64,000 nucleotides of DNA from Taiwanofungus camphoratus (Eukaryota; Basidiomycota; Agaricomycetes; Polyporales; Taiwanofungaceae): contig CP021222.1 in assembly GCA_003999685.1 (NCBI GenBank), positions 62,001 to 126,000 on the forward strand, given 5' to 3'. Shown one piece after another: positions 37,179 to 48,260 of this stretch. Within the stretch, counting starts at the first letter, position 1; each line of letters starts with the position of its first letter. A program made the position numbers and the translations under genes. The notes beneath the pieces were generated by a model. That model searched no databases and was not told the origin of the DNA. It saw only the letters and a list, made by a program, of their open reading frames with translations.

Positions 37179-37754
37179 TCATGACCTGGTAGCTTCCTCA
37201 TCAGGCTGCTTCGACCCACTGATTTCCGACCAGGTGGCCCCTGCCTTGGGGCATTGGTCAGTGTCGTGATCGTCAGCGAAACAATCCAGACAGCGAGGCG
37301 GGATGAAAGGCTCAACAGCCAGCTCCCCCAATCGTGGCCGGTGGATGCAGTCAGCAGCAACATGATCGAGGCCCATGCAGAATTCACAGGCCCCAGCCCA
37401 TCGGTTCAGGGGGCGGCACTCAGGGTGGAGACAAACTGTCCACTCGTCCTGCATGGAGGGGGCCGGGCATGTGATGACAGAGGAGGGTGGTAGGAGATGC
37501 TCGAGGGCGGAGATGATGTCGGTACGAAGGAGGAAATTTAGGTGGGAGCGCGTCGCATTACAGGCCTGCCAGTACGATATACCAATTTTCCGGATGGGGC
37601 TGGCCCACCACTTAGCTTCGTCATGCTCTCCCTTCTCCCTCTCCCCTCTGTACCCCCTTATTACCTGATCGAGGTGTAAGACAACCTCGGCCTGATGTTG
37701 AAAGATGGCAACCTGGGCCGCAAGATCAGGCCAGACAACGAGGGCGGTGTCCAC
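37179..37754 (-). other. 3' accessory frame of the chromovirus with two zinc knuckles
   Basis: Part of the LTR element, between the chromodomain and the 3' LTR. The 191-codon open stretch contains two CCHC knuckles of the CX2CX4HX4C type: CEFCMGLDHVAADC and CLDCFADDHDTDQC. Such knuckles are normally in Gag. A further open stretch lies at 37767-38048 on the same strand. Whether these were ever expressed is unknown; the region is treated as fossil sequence. Confidence 0.6.
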
Positions 37755-40700
37755 CGCCAGGCATAGTCATTCGTTGGCCAGCACCCATCCGAGATGGTCA
37801 GCGGGGGTCAGAGAGTCAGCGGCGAGGCCAGATGTTGCTTGGCGAGGTAGGGGGACAACAATCCCCTCGGCGAAGTTGGGGAGGTTCTGCGGTCCCCGAA
37901 GAAAGGGATTCAGGGTGCGGGCGTTCCCTGCGGTGAGGATGGAGGTGGCAAGGCGGGCTTGGGTGGCGTTGGTTCGATGGGACATGGTGGGAGGCGGCCT
38001 TGAGATGCTGCGGAATTGCTCTTTGCAGGGCAGTTGAATGGTTGCCAACTGGGTTGATGCCTAGGTGGTTTGCCTTCTTATAACGCCTCAGCAGGTCAGG
38101 GGAATGCCGTAGATCGTCTTCCTTCTGCCAGGTGCTGGCAGAGACCGGCCATCCCTTCCATTTGATGAGAAACTCCCATTTCCCACGTTGGGCACGATGC
38201 CCGCGGAGGGCCTTGACTTCGTACTGTTCTTCCCCCTCAACCAGATCAGGTGGTGGTTTCAGAAAGTTGGGTCCGTGTTCCACCATTTCTCTGTATGGGG
38301 TGAGCAGTGATGCATGGAACACCGGATGAATCTTCCAGGTTCTCAGGAGCTGTAGCTTGTACGTCAGTGGTCTCTTGGCTTCTGTGATCTTGAAGGGTCC
38401 AAGCCGCTTTGAGTCAAATTTCCAACTTATTGTCCTTAGCCAGAGGTTTGTGGCTTCTAGCCAAACCTTGTCACCTTCCTGGAAAGGTTTCCAGGGAAAA
38501 GGGGTTTGTTCCTCCATCAGCTTCTGGGCTAGCTCTTGTGCTGCAAGAGCCTCTTTGCGGAATTCAGAGATCTGGGTCAGGCGGTCTTGGAGTGTGGGAT
38601 ATTTGTCGGAGGGTTGTGGAGATCCAATGGCCTTCGGGTCGTACCCCATGGTGAGCTTGAATGGCGATTCCTTCCTTCCAACATGTGGCACCTGGTTGTG
38701 TGCGAATTCAAACTCAGGGATGTGTTTGACTCAGGTGTGGGGGTCATTTGCACATAGGATTCTCCAGGCTGCCTCCAGTTCCTGGTTGACCTGTTCTGTA
38801 CTCCCATCTGATTGGGGGTGGTAGGTGGTGGACATTGCCGCCTTGACTCCTGTCAGCTTACACCATTCTCGAAATGTGGCCACTGCAAACTGTGGCCCTC
38901 GGTCGGATATCATCCGGTCAGGTAGGCCATATTGCCTGTATACATTGAGGTGTAGGGCCTCTGCTGTCCCTACCGCATCTATGTTCTTGGTGCAGGGTAT
39001 GAGCACAATGCCCTTGGTGAGTTCTCTGTCAACTACTACCATGAGCGCATTGAAGCCCTGTGACTCTGGTAGATCAGTGATGAAGTCTACCGATATGTGA
39101 GAGAATGGCCTTGAATTCAGTTCTGTGGGGATGGCCATCAGAGGGGGATTCGTGGGGTGTGTATTGATCTTGCTCTTCTGGCATTTGGTGCACCCCTCAA
39201 CATATTTCTCGATGAATGAAGACATTCCATGCCAAAACCAGTCCCTTTGGGCGATGGCCATTGTACCTTGTGCCCCTGGGTGTGCCATTGCTGGTGTGTC
39301 ATGACAGAGTTGAATGACTTCTCAGCGCAGATCATCATCAGGGGGTACATAAACTCGGTTTTTGTATAAAATTAGTCCCTCCTGAATGTCCCAGTCTGCC
39401 AGCTTTGTGTGCGCAAAGCCTGTGCCCTTGAATGGCGGTACCTTCCCCCGTCTTAAAGCGTCAATCGTCTCGATGACCATCCTGTCACGACTATGACATT
39501 CACGTATCTTTTCGATGATTGCAGTGTTGGTGGTGTTGACAAAGAGGTCTGTTGGTAGCAGGATGACACCTTCGTTGTCATGCTTCCCTCCTGGATGGTC
39601 AGGTTGCCGGGAGAGTGCATCGGCGACTATGAGTCAACTGCCTTTTTTGTTTAATAGTTGCAGGTCAAATTGTGACAGGAATAACTGCCATCGGGCCTGG
39701 TGTCGGTTGAGTCGTTGTGCTTCTCGGAAATAGGTGAGGTTCTTGTGGTCGGTGATCACCGTGACCGGGTGTCCACTTCCCTCAAGATGGTGGCACCATT
39801 CCTCAAGTGCTCAGACAATGGCCAGCAACTCTCTGTTATATACTTGGTAATTCCGCTCTGCCTCTTTCAGGCTCTTTGAGAGGAAGGCTATAGGGTGTAG
39901 CTGCCCTTCCTCATCAAGTTGTTGAAGCACTGCACCAGTGGCTACCAGAGAGGCATCGGCCTCAATGGTGAATGGTTTGGATGGGTCGGGCATGCGGAGG
40001 ATAGACATGCTCTGGAAACACCGTTTGAGCTCATCAAAGGCCTCCTGGCAGGCTTTGGTCCAGTTCCACTCCACGCACTTCTTCTTGATGATATTCAAGG
40101 GGTGAGCGATGTGAGAGAAGTTGTGGATGAAGCATCGATAGTAGTTGGCGAGACCCATGAATCGTTCTACATCCTTGACCCTGGTAGGAATGGGCCAATC
40201 TGCGATTCCTGCCAGTTTGTCCTTGTCCATGTGCACCTGTCCAGGTGAGATGGTCATTCCCAAGAAGTCAACTTCGACAACGTCGAACGTGCATTTCTCT
40301 GGCTTTACAAATAGGTCCCATTCCTGCAGCCGTTGTAGAACACGTCTGGTTCGTTCCCGGTGGGCTTCCATATTGTCAGAGAAAATGAGAATGTCGTCCA
40401 TATAGATCGCAATCCACCCCTCGGCCAGCATGTCCTGGAATGTGTCATTCATCATTCGCTGAAACGTGGCTGGCGAGTTGCACATCCCAAAGAACATGAC
40501 AGTGGGTTCGACAATCTTGTCCTGATTTCCATGTTTGACCATGAATGCTCCTTTCCATTGGTCACCCTCTCTGATCCGGATGTTGTTGTACCCGTTTTGG
40601 AGGTCTGATTTAGTGAACACAGTGGCCTTTTGGAGCCTGTCGATTAACTCTCCTATGAGGGGTAAGGGGTAGGCATCTTTGATTGTGCCTTTGTTCAGGT

Positions 40701-42639
40701 ATCGGTAGTCCTGGCATGGGCGCAAGGTACCATCCTTTTTTTTGACAAAAAAGGCTGGGGACGCCATAGGTGAGTTCGATTCCTGGAGATAGCCCTTGGC
40801 CAGGTTCTCTTCCAGGAATTTGTTCATTGCCACCTGCTCATTTGGTGACAAAGGAATTACGGTGCATTTTCTGAGGATGAAGTCTGGCTTTAATTCAATG
40901 GCATGGTCCCAGGGCTTGGATTCTGGGAACCAGTTAGCGGCCTCCTTTTCAAACAACTGTTTATAGTCCCACAGGTATTCTGGGACGAGGTCTTCTACGG
41001 ACGGGGGTGGGTCCTTGGGGATCACCAATTCCGTGAGCTCTGGGGCATTCCATACCATACGTGGGGAGTCAGAGAAATGTGTTAGTCGATTGAGCCCTAC
41101 TTGTGGGGGCTTTAGGGCCTGCAGTAGCCCATCTTCACGTGTGAGTGGCTGCTCTTTCTGTTGGAAGATCCCCAGAACCCCTTCTCCTTGTGTATAAGCA
41201 CACATTATGTCCGAAAGCTCCTCATTGTCTTCATGAATGGAAGCTCGACACAAGGGAATTCCGTCTGTTGTGGGTTGGCTCATGATCCAGGCATAGTATC
41301 CTTGCCATTCTGTGAGTCGAGCTTGGTCAATCTCGAGCATTCCTTCTACCCAGTCAATGCATGGGTTGACTTGTGCGAGCCAGGGGTTGCCGAGTACTAC
41401 ATCGAGCATTCCAATGTTTGAGACGTAAAAGTTGGTTGGGATGTTATTCCCCTCTAATTGTATACTTCCTTCGACTCTGTGGGTAATTGGTCCCCCTTTG
41501 TTTGTAGAGCCATTAATGGTGGTTGAAGTTACTGTCCTGGGAAGCGGTCAAGTGGGGAGTCCCCACTTCCTTACGATGTCGGGGTGAATTAGGTTGGCAT
41601 CAGCCCCACTATCCAACAAGGGGCATGCGGCGACGGCTTTCTCTCCTACTACAATGTAACCTGGTAAATAAAGTGTATTGCGCTTGCACGTTCCGGTAAT
41701 TACATTTCGTACAGAGAGTTTAGGCGACTCGTGCATCACGTCGGGTCGCCTTACAGAAAATCCGCAAAGTCATGGTGCCAAAAGAAGTGGGGGAATCTGA
41801 CTCCTTTCGTTTCTTGCCCCTGCTCCTCCTGTTTGGAGGCTTCATTATCTGCCTCATTTTCATCTTTCACGTTGGCCCTTTGGTTTGGGGGTCCTGTTCC
41901 CCGACCTGAGGTTCACTCTGGGCAGTCTTTGGCCAGGTGCCCCTTATTGTGGCATTTGTAGCAGGAGCCCGTCCTTTGGTCTTGCAAGCGCTGATGGTCT
42001 GGCTTTCCACTGTCAAATGCCCTTGCTGCGACTCGTGGAGGGGTTTTTGAAGTTCTTTGAGCAGCATCGATGGCCTTGTTGTTCTGATAGGCCCGGTCTC
42101 GTTGGGCAGCAGCTTCCTTCCATCCTTCTAGGGTTGTGGGGGCTACATCTCATTCCATAATTCGGACTCGCATGGTGCTGGGTAGTTTTTCTCAGTATCA
42201 GGCCATGAGGGCACTCTCCTTGGTGATTTCTGCCCTGTGGGCCAGTCAGTCGAACTCCTCGTTGAAGTTGGCAATGGGTTTGTCGTAGGTGTAGACCAAG
42301 TTCCATAGTCTGATGGCTGCAGAGACCTCCTCCTCTATTACCTCGAACCTTTTGATGAACTCAAGAGCGACGTTCCTGAAAGTGCCGTACCCCCGGCTCG
42401 CTCCTCTGATGAGGGGGTGGGGTTCGAGTGCCCTTTCGGTAAGAGTATCGGCCCAAGCACCGGCATGGTCTTCGAGGTGGCCAAGGAAATTGCCAACCTT
42501 TTCTCATTCAGAAGCAGAGGCCCATCGTTCAGTGTTGAATCTTCGGGCAAACTGGATGAGGAAGTGTCAGGCATCTTCTCGTTTTCCAGAGAACTTAGTA
42601 ATTTCTGGCTCTTTTCAGTCTGGTATCCGTGCAGTTCCT

Positions 42640-42840
42640 TGTGGGAGGGGCGTTCCTCCAGGAGGCTGCCCCCCTCCAGGGGGTCCTCCCCCAGGGGGTC
42701 CTCCTCCCCCAGGTGGTCCTCCTCTACCAGGTGGTCCTCCTCCACTGGGCACTCCTCCGCTGGGTGGTCCTCCTCCGCCAGGTGGTCCTCCTCCACCAGA
42801 TGGTCCTCCTGGGGGTCCTCCGCTTTCATCATAAGGTGGC
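42640..42840. repeat. GC-rich minisatellite in the gag region
   Basis: About a dozen imperfect units of roughly 15 bp built on GGTGGTCCTCCTCC. The period is a multiple of three, so the tract stays open in several frames on both strands (Pro/Gly-rich or Glu/Asp/His-rich). It lies within the Gag-side of the LTR element. Confidence 0.7.
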
Positions 42841-43875
42841 CCTCCCTCGAGGGGGCCTTCTTCCCCCAGCACATCGTCAGGTGGTGGCCCTGATTCCCCT
42901 ATTCCTGATCAGAAAGAGCTCAAGCCACGGGGCGTTTCCGGGGTGGAAGGGGATGTTTTTCCTGTCCCTTCAGTCTCCATTTGTCGTTCTGTCCATTCAA
43001 TGTCAGGATCGGTCAGTTCTGAGCTGGAGCCTTCGTCAGAAGGTGGGTCGGTTTCGTCAAAGGTTGTCCAGTGGGCCTGGATGAGGGCACGATTGGTTGG
43101 AGTACAAGGTTTGAAATCACTTCCCCTGTAGAGTGCAGAGTCGTAGTGGTGAGAGCATGGTTGCATTGAGCAGACCCTCCAGTTAGAAGTCTTCGTGTAA
43201 TGTCGGTGTACGTCCCGATTGTTCTCCGCTTGATAACAATGAGCCTTCCCGGCGCATGTCAGGGTCGACCTCCGCCTCGTTTTAGAGGATGGATCCAGCT
43301 TGCCACCGGCGATAGAAATCTCGGGTGCTCAGTAGCCTTTGATATAGGTTCACGATTATGGGAACAGCCAACTGAAATGAGAAACATGGGTTTGAGAGCA
43401 CCTTCTGAGCAGTGAGGATATGGTGGTTGAGGACTTCGTCAAAATCTTCAGAGGGAGTGGGAGGCAGAGGTTGGCTCCCTTCCCTACTTGTCAGCCTGTC
43501 GTGATTTTCTAATACAGCTTGTCAAGCGTCGCTGGCTCTGGAGATGCGGGAGCAGGTGTAAAGAATCAGCTCCCTCTGTTCGGCTGGGAGGAAACTGGTG
43601 AAACTATCAGCATGGAGAATGGCTCTGAGATTGCGCTCAGCTCGATCCAAGACCTCTTCTAAAGTCGGGAGAGTAGGGTCAAATGCTGCGTGATCCAGCT
43701 CTTCTTTTTGTTCATAGTTGATATCAAAAGGTCGTTGATAATCCGTGGTGGTCAGTACTAGTCCTATGAGTACGCTGACCTCGCCTTCTTCGAGACCGAT
43801 ACAGGTCTTTTAGGCACTGTCTTCTTGTGACTTCTCGAACATGGACGGGTTCGGGTTTGTGGAGTCGTATTCTAG

Positions 43876-44375
43876 TGTTACTGGGGGGTTCACCCTGGTA
43901 ATGCTGCAGAAGCTTGGAGCGGTGTGCAGCGAAGGGTCGAGGAGGAGTGGCGGTGACGACGAGTCACGATCCTCGGTAGTCTTCAACTACAAGCCCTATG
44001 TAGTCGCGATAGTCTTTACGGGCTTCTTGAGATGTGAGAAGATGTGTAAAGGAAAGTGTGTATTGATACTAATGCGTAGTACACTTTGGAAAGGATGAAC
44101 AAAGAGAATACAACTAGGGGAACCTCCAGGAGTGGGACCCTCCTTTATACTGCCACCACCAACCCCCAGGTATACTAGCAGCCCCCCCAGAGACCGCATA
44201 AGGCAAGAGGAGTCAGCGGCCCAAAAGTACATAACTACCATGGCGTAAGCAGGGACGGTTGGCCCGTCAGTCAATCTGGGTAAGTAAGGTGTGAAAGGGA
44301 TGCCACGCATCCATGGTGTGACAAACAAAGGGAAAGAAAAAACGAACAAGTCTCTAGTCCTACCCGACGGTAACA
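43876..44375 (-). repeat. Right (5') LTR of the chromovirus
   Basis: 500 bp, same ends as the left LTR. The right flank GTCTG does not match the left flank TGCCA, and the sequence beyond it is not the continuation of repeat R. Confidence 0.9.
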
Positions 44376-46076
44376 GTCTGCAGCTTCCATCATGACTCCT
44401 GGCATAGTTTTGGGGTTGGGCCCTGTGGCTGCAACACAGCCCTTTCAGCAAGGAAGCCAGAACTATGGAATCTCTGGTGCACTTCTTAGGGGGCTGTCCT
44501 AGATTCTCATCACTAACGAGGATGATTCAGAGTTCGAGCTGGCTGGGATTTGATATTTGTTGGCAGTAACAGCAATTTCAAATCATCAGAAGGATCATGA
44601 TGGTTCTGACAATGAGACAATGTGGGATCGAGCACCTGGGAGTTTCATAGCACTGGTTGTTATGAAAATGCAGCTCAGAATGGCATCAGATGGCATTGCA
44701 GCACCGCCTACGACTGCAGAGCATCACATGTTGGAGATGAGTGGCTTGATGCTGTGAAGTCTTGTCGAACCACTTATCCACCTCCTCTCTCCTTGGACTG
44801 GTTATAAGGGTGCTCTTATTCCCCCTCCCTCATCCTCTCGGAATGACTCGACCAAGTCTCTCCACCAAGTCTTTCCACCAAGCCTCTCCACCAAGTCTCT
44901 CAACCACATCAGCAAAAATGCAGATCTAAAAACTAAGTAGACCTAGATAGATCTACCTTACCTACAATACAAATTCTTATGATTCTGGTGACATAGTTGT
45001 CCCGCTCAATCAGCGACTTCCGACTCTTGCCAACCTGAACAACAGCCTGTGCAAGCACCGTCTGCTGAGACAAGTGCTGGGCAATCACCACGGGTGACCT
45101 ACAGATAATGACCGTGGTTTCAGTTGAATAATTGACAAGTCAGGACAACCTGGCCGCAGAATGGCGACAATAGTTAAATTCTATTGTAAATGTTATTATG
45201 CATGTTAAGTATGTTAAGAATGTCAATATAAGGGATTCTTGGCATGCATACAACCACTGTATTTGACGTTGACCGTATCATACACAACATTGACAAAAAC
45301 AAAAGAACAGCGTGACAGAGCAAAGGCAGTGTAGAGAGGGGGACAGAAGCACAAGGCCAGTTGTAAGAGTGATGAACGACACAGCAGCAACAAAACATGA
45401 GTCCATGGATATCAAGAACACAGCAAAAAAGTAGCATTGAGAGTCAGGCACCAACACGTAGAACAGGACATACCTAGTAGTAGTGCACTGTCAATACGAT
45501 TGTGACAGGGGGCATAAGCCGAGGCACTTACCTATGTGTGCTCACCGAAGCCTAAGCGTCTCCCAGCAAACATAGAGCGCGCGCAGCACGCTGGCGATCC
45601 AGAAGTTCAACCAATGAGGGGCCAGAGGTGTGTGTGCTGTGGCCTCGCTGTCCGCATCCAAAACTTGAGCCAAAAATCTCCCTGAAAATACCCACAATGA
45701 CAGGAGCAGTGTTAGTAGGGGTACGCAGATGCAGTTGAGACTTACATATTCCATCATGCAAGTGTTTTTTCTGCCCATTTGGCATCAGTAGTAAAGAGAT
45801 GTATGATGGTATTGAAACATTGCTCGCTGCTGAAGTCACCATCGCTGAGCAGTTGTGCGATCTGCGTTTTTGCTGATGCAGTCTCTCGAACGATCATAAG
45901 CGAGTCTTCCACCTTCTCCTGTTATTAACTTACACTGAACCGCTCGTCTACTCGTTTAGTGATCTCTTCTGACTTTGTCCGCGCCTGTCTCGTCTTTGCG
46001 CAGCAATCCGCGCAGGCCTCTGGCGCCATGCTAGTCTCGCCGACTGAAAGCGACTTCTCCAACCTCAGCCTCAGCG
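44376..46076. other. Gene-free stretch upstream of the trypsin-like gene
   Basis: Contains a short tandem of CCACCAAGTCTCT-type units near 44.85-44.91 kb and otherwise short frames. Around 45.55-45.85 kb the minus strand has faintly protein-like pieces without a recognised family. The last 150 bp become pyrimidine-rich and are likely the promoter and 5' UTR of the gene at 46077. Confidence 0.45.
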
Positions 46077-47803
46077 ATGACTACCCTTCCCAGCGTCTCC
46101 TCCCTTGACGATTCGCCTCCCCACCTCGTCTCCAAGGACGAGGCCATGTACTATTATTCCGGAATCTCTCCGTCTCCCCCGAAGCTCGTCTACCGCACCG
46201 GACTGTTGACGACGCCCTGGGTCAAGCCTAAAGGGCTCGAGGCATATCGCCAGCTTAAGCAGGTTCGTGGCGTGTACGGTCATAGGATCAATGACGTCTG
46301 GGAGGACCTAGGTCCCCAGGTTCGGGATCTTCTGAACGTCCAGCGCATTCGCTGGTCGTCCATCGACGTCGCTCGCTTCGTCACCGACGGAGAATCTGAC
46401 ACGCAGATTGTCGGGCCTGTGGTCATATGGATCGGCGTTCTCCCCGATTCGCTCGAAGGCGCACAAGCCGTCAGCTCGAGTGAAGGGATCCTCGTGCTCC
46501 TCAAGTCCTTCGGCATCGAGGACGTCGAGGTCGAGTATCGCGAATCGATCTATAGGCGTTCAGTCGGTCCAGAGCTTCTTCGTCACGTCTCCAGCGTCAA
46601 CGACACCGTCGACGTTCGCAGTCCTCTCACACCCACTCTCTGCCTCTCCATCGCTGCGGCTGACAGGCCTGAGGCTCAGGGCACTATGGGCCTGTACTTC
46701 GCCGAGGGCGGCGCGAGCGACAAGGTCCTAGGTCTGACGTGTCACCATGTCCTCTTCAAGACCGACGCCACCACCAACAACTCCTACGCCCTCGCGAGCA
46801 ACACCAGTGCGCCTCGCAAGTATGTTCAACTCCTCGGCACTCGGGCTTTCGACAAGCTCCTCGACTCCATCAGGCTCCGCATCGGTCGCCATGCCATCAT
46901 GCTCGAGCAGCACGAGGACACGATCAAGAGGTTAGAGGCGAGATTGGCTGATGGCGACGAGGACGACGAGGAGGAGGTTGCGGATGCTAGGAAAGAGTTG
47001 GGACTGGCGAAAGGGCAGGTCACGGCCGTGAACGATGCGATCGAGACGCTCGAGAAGTTCTACTCGCAGGTCAAGCAGGACTGGGGCGTGCCCAGGGCGC
47101 GCGTTATCGGCCACATCCGCTTCTCCCCCGCCCTCGCCTTCAACGTCGGTCCTGACGGCTTCACCGAGGACTGGGGCGCGTTCGAGATCGACGGGCCAAA
47201 GTTCGCAAAGGGCTTCAAGGGCAACGTTATGGACCTCGGTGAGTTACGATTTGTCTCGATTTATCTCGCTTCAGGCTGCCTAGAATAGTCTAACGATTAC
47301 TCCCAGGCACGGAGATCCCTTCCGACGTATTCACTCTAAAAATGTACCCTCGCGACGACGGGCTGACCACCTTCAAGTACCCTTCCGATCGTCTCCTTCC
47401 GCTCCGCGACATGATCAGTCAGGAGCTCATGCGCCGCCCCGACATGCTCGACCACGACAACGAGCCTTGCGTTATCGTCATCAAGAGCGGCAATGCTACG
47501 GGCGTCACCATCGGACGCGCCACGGGAATCTTCTCGTTCGTTCGCGACGACGACACCGGTAAGGTGTCCAAGGAGTGGGCTGTCTACAATTACGACAAGA
47601 ACTCCGGCGTGTTCTCAGCTCCTGGCGACTCGGGGTCCATCGTCGTCGACGGCCGCGGTCGCATCGGAGGCCTTCTCACTGGAGGAGCTGGCAAGACGGA
47701 GACATCGGACGTCACCTATGTCACCCCCATGTTTTGGCTCTGGCCACGTATCAAGCAGCGCTTTCCCAACGCCCATCTCAACCCCACCATCACCGTCGCC
47801 TAG
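46077..47803 (+). CDS. Trypsin-fold (S1-like) protein with internal coiled coil
   Basis: Two exons (46077-47238, 47307-47803) give 552 aa. Residues 1-180 form a conserved-looking N-terminal region (YYYSGISPSPPKLVYRTG, WEDLGPQVRDLL). From about 185 the chymotrypsin-like signature appears: LGLTCHHVLF with candidate His223/224, EDWGAFEID with candidate Asp365, and APGDSGSIV with candidate Ser496. Between His and Asp lies a predicted coiled coil with an acidic run (about 272-335, EARLADGDEDDEEEVADARKEL). No signal peptide, so probably cytosolic. Proteins of this layout are common in agaricomycetes, but I know no established function. Codon use is strongly GC3-rich, unlike the AT-rich repeats on both sides. 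ATG 46028 lies upstream but is out of frame, which supports 46077. Confidence 0.85.
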
Positions 47804-48260
47804 GTCCCTCGTCGTCGGCAAGAATGACATCGTCGGCACCCGCGAGATCGTCTCCATCAGGAAAATTATATTTGGTTCCATAGTGCAATGTTACCAATGT
47901 AGCGTGTGTAGTTATATAGTCTTCCCCTTACTCTGTAATCATCCGTAGTTTCGTGCGAACATATTGTAGGGCCATAGAGTCTTAGTAGCTGTCTGCTTGA
48001 GTATATACCTCTGATTGTACAATAGCCCCGTAGTCAAATGTAGGACAATATAGCCCAATATGTGACGATAGACACAGTTCTAGTACCGCAGTATTACTGG
48101 GATCACTGACGGCAAATAGCCTATATCCAGTCTTCTGCCAGTTGCCAGTGTAAAGTAAACCAATGCTGGAGCAGTTGCAGTGTCATACAATAGAATTTGG
48201 CTTTGTTAATAGTAACTAAGTATCATAGGTACCCTTCAATGACGAACAAACTGGAATGTT
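47804..48260. other. Spacer between convergent genes
   Basis: 3' flanks of the trypsin-like gene and the DUF6532 pseudogene. No gene, repeat or RNA recognised. Confidence 0.4.

Larger units (their letters stand above)
36637..44375 (-). mobile_element. Ty3/gypsy LTR retrotransposon with chromodomain (chromovirus), broken
   Basis: A 7.7-kb element read on the minus strand, with direct terminal repeats of 501 and 500 bp (36637-37137 and 43876-44375). Parts in 5' to 3' order on the minus strand: gag region about 43.8-41.8 kb with a CCHC knuckle (CYKCHNKGHLAKDC) near 41.95 kb; protease (LLDSGADANLIHPD) about 41.6 kb; reverse transcriptase about 41.3-40.1 kb with IYMDDILIF; RNase H about 40.0-39.4 kb; integrase about 39.3-38.4 kb; chromodomain (WEFLIKWKGWPVSASTWQ) about 38.1 kb; polypurine tract at about 37138-37155. 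It is a fossil with several breaks. The two LTRs differ by roughly 18 substitutions plus a few small gaps (about 3.5 percent), so it is fairly young but not recent. Confidence 0.93.

Noticed and set aside
42640-42840. Possible CRISPR-like array
   Set aside because: Short contiguous tandem units without spacers in a fungal genome; it is a minisatellite.
42313-43084. Pro/Gly-rich plus-strand frames
   Set aside because: They come from the minisatellite in the gag region of the minus-strand LTR element, which stays open in many frames.
46739-47114. Several Ser/Arg-rich frames overlapping the trypsin-like gene
   Set aside because: Alternative frames of a GC3-rich gene; the 403-codon frame with its second exon accounts for the region.
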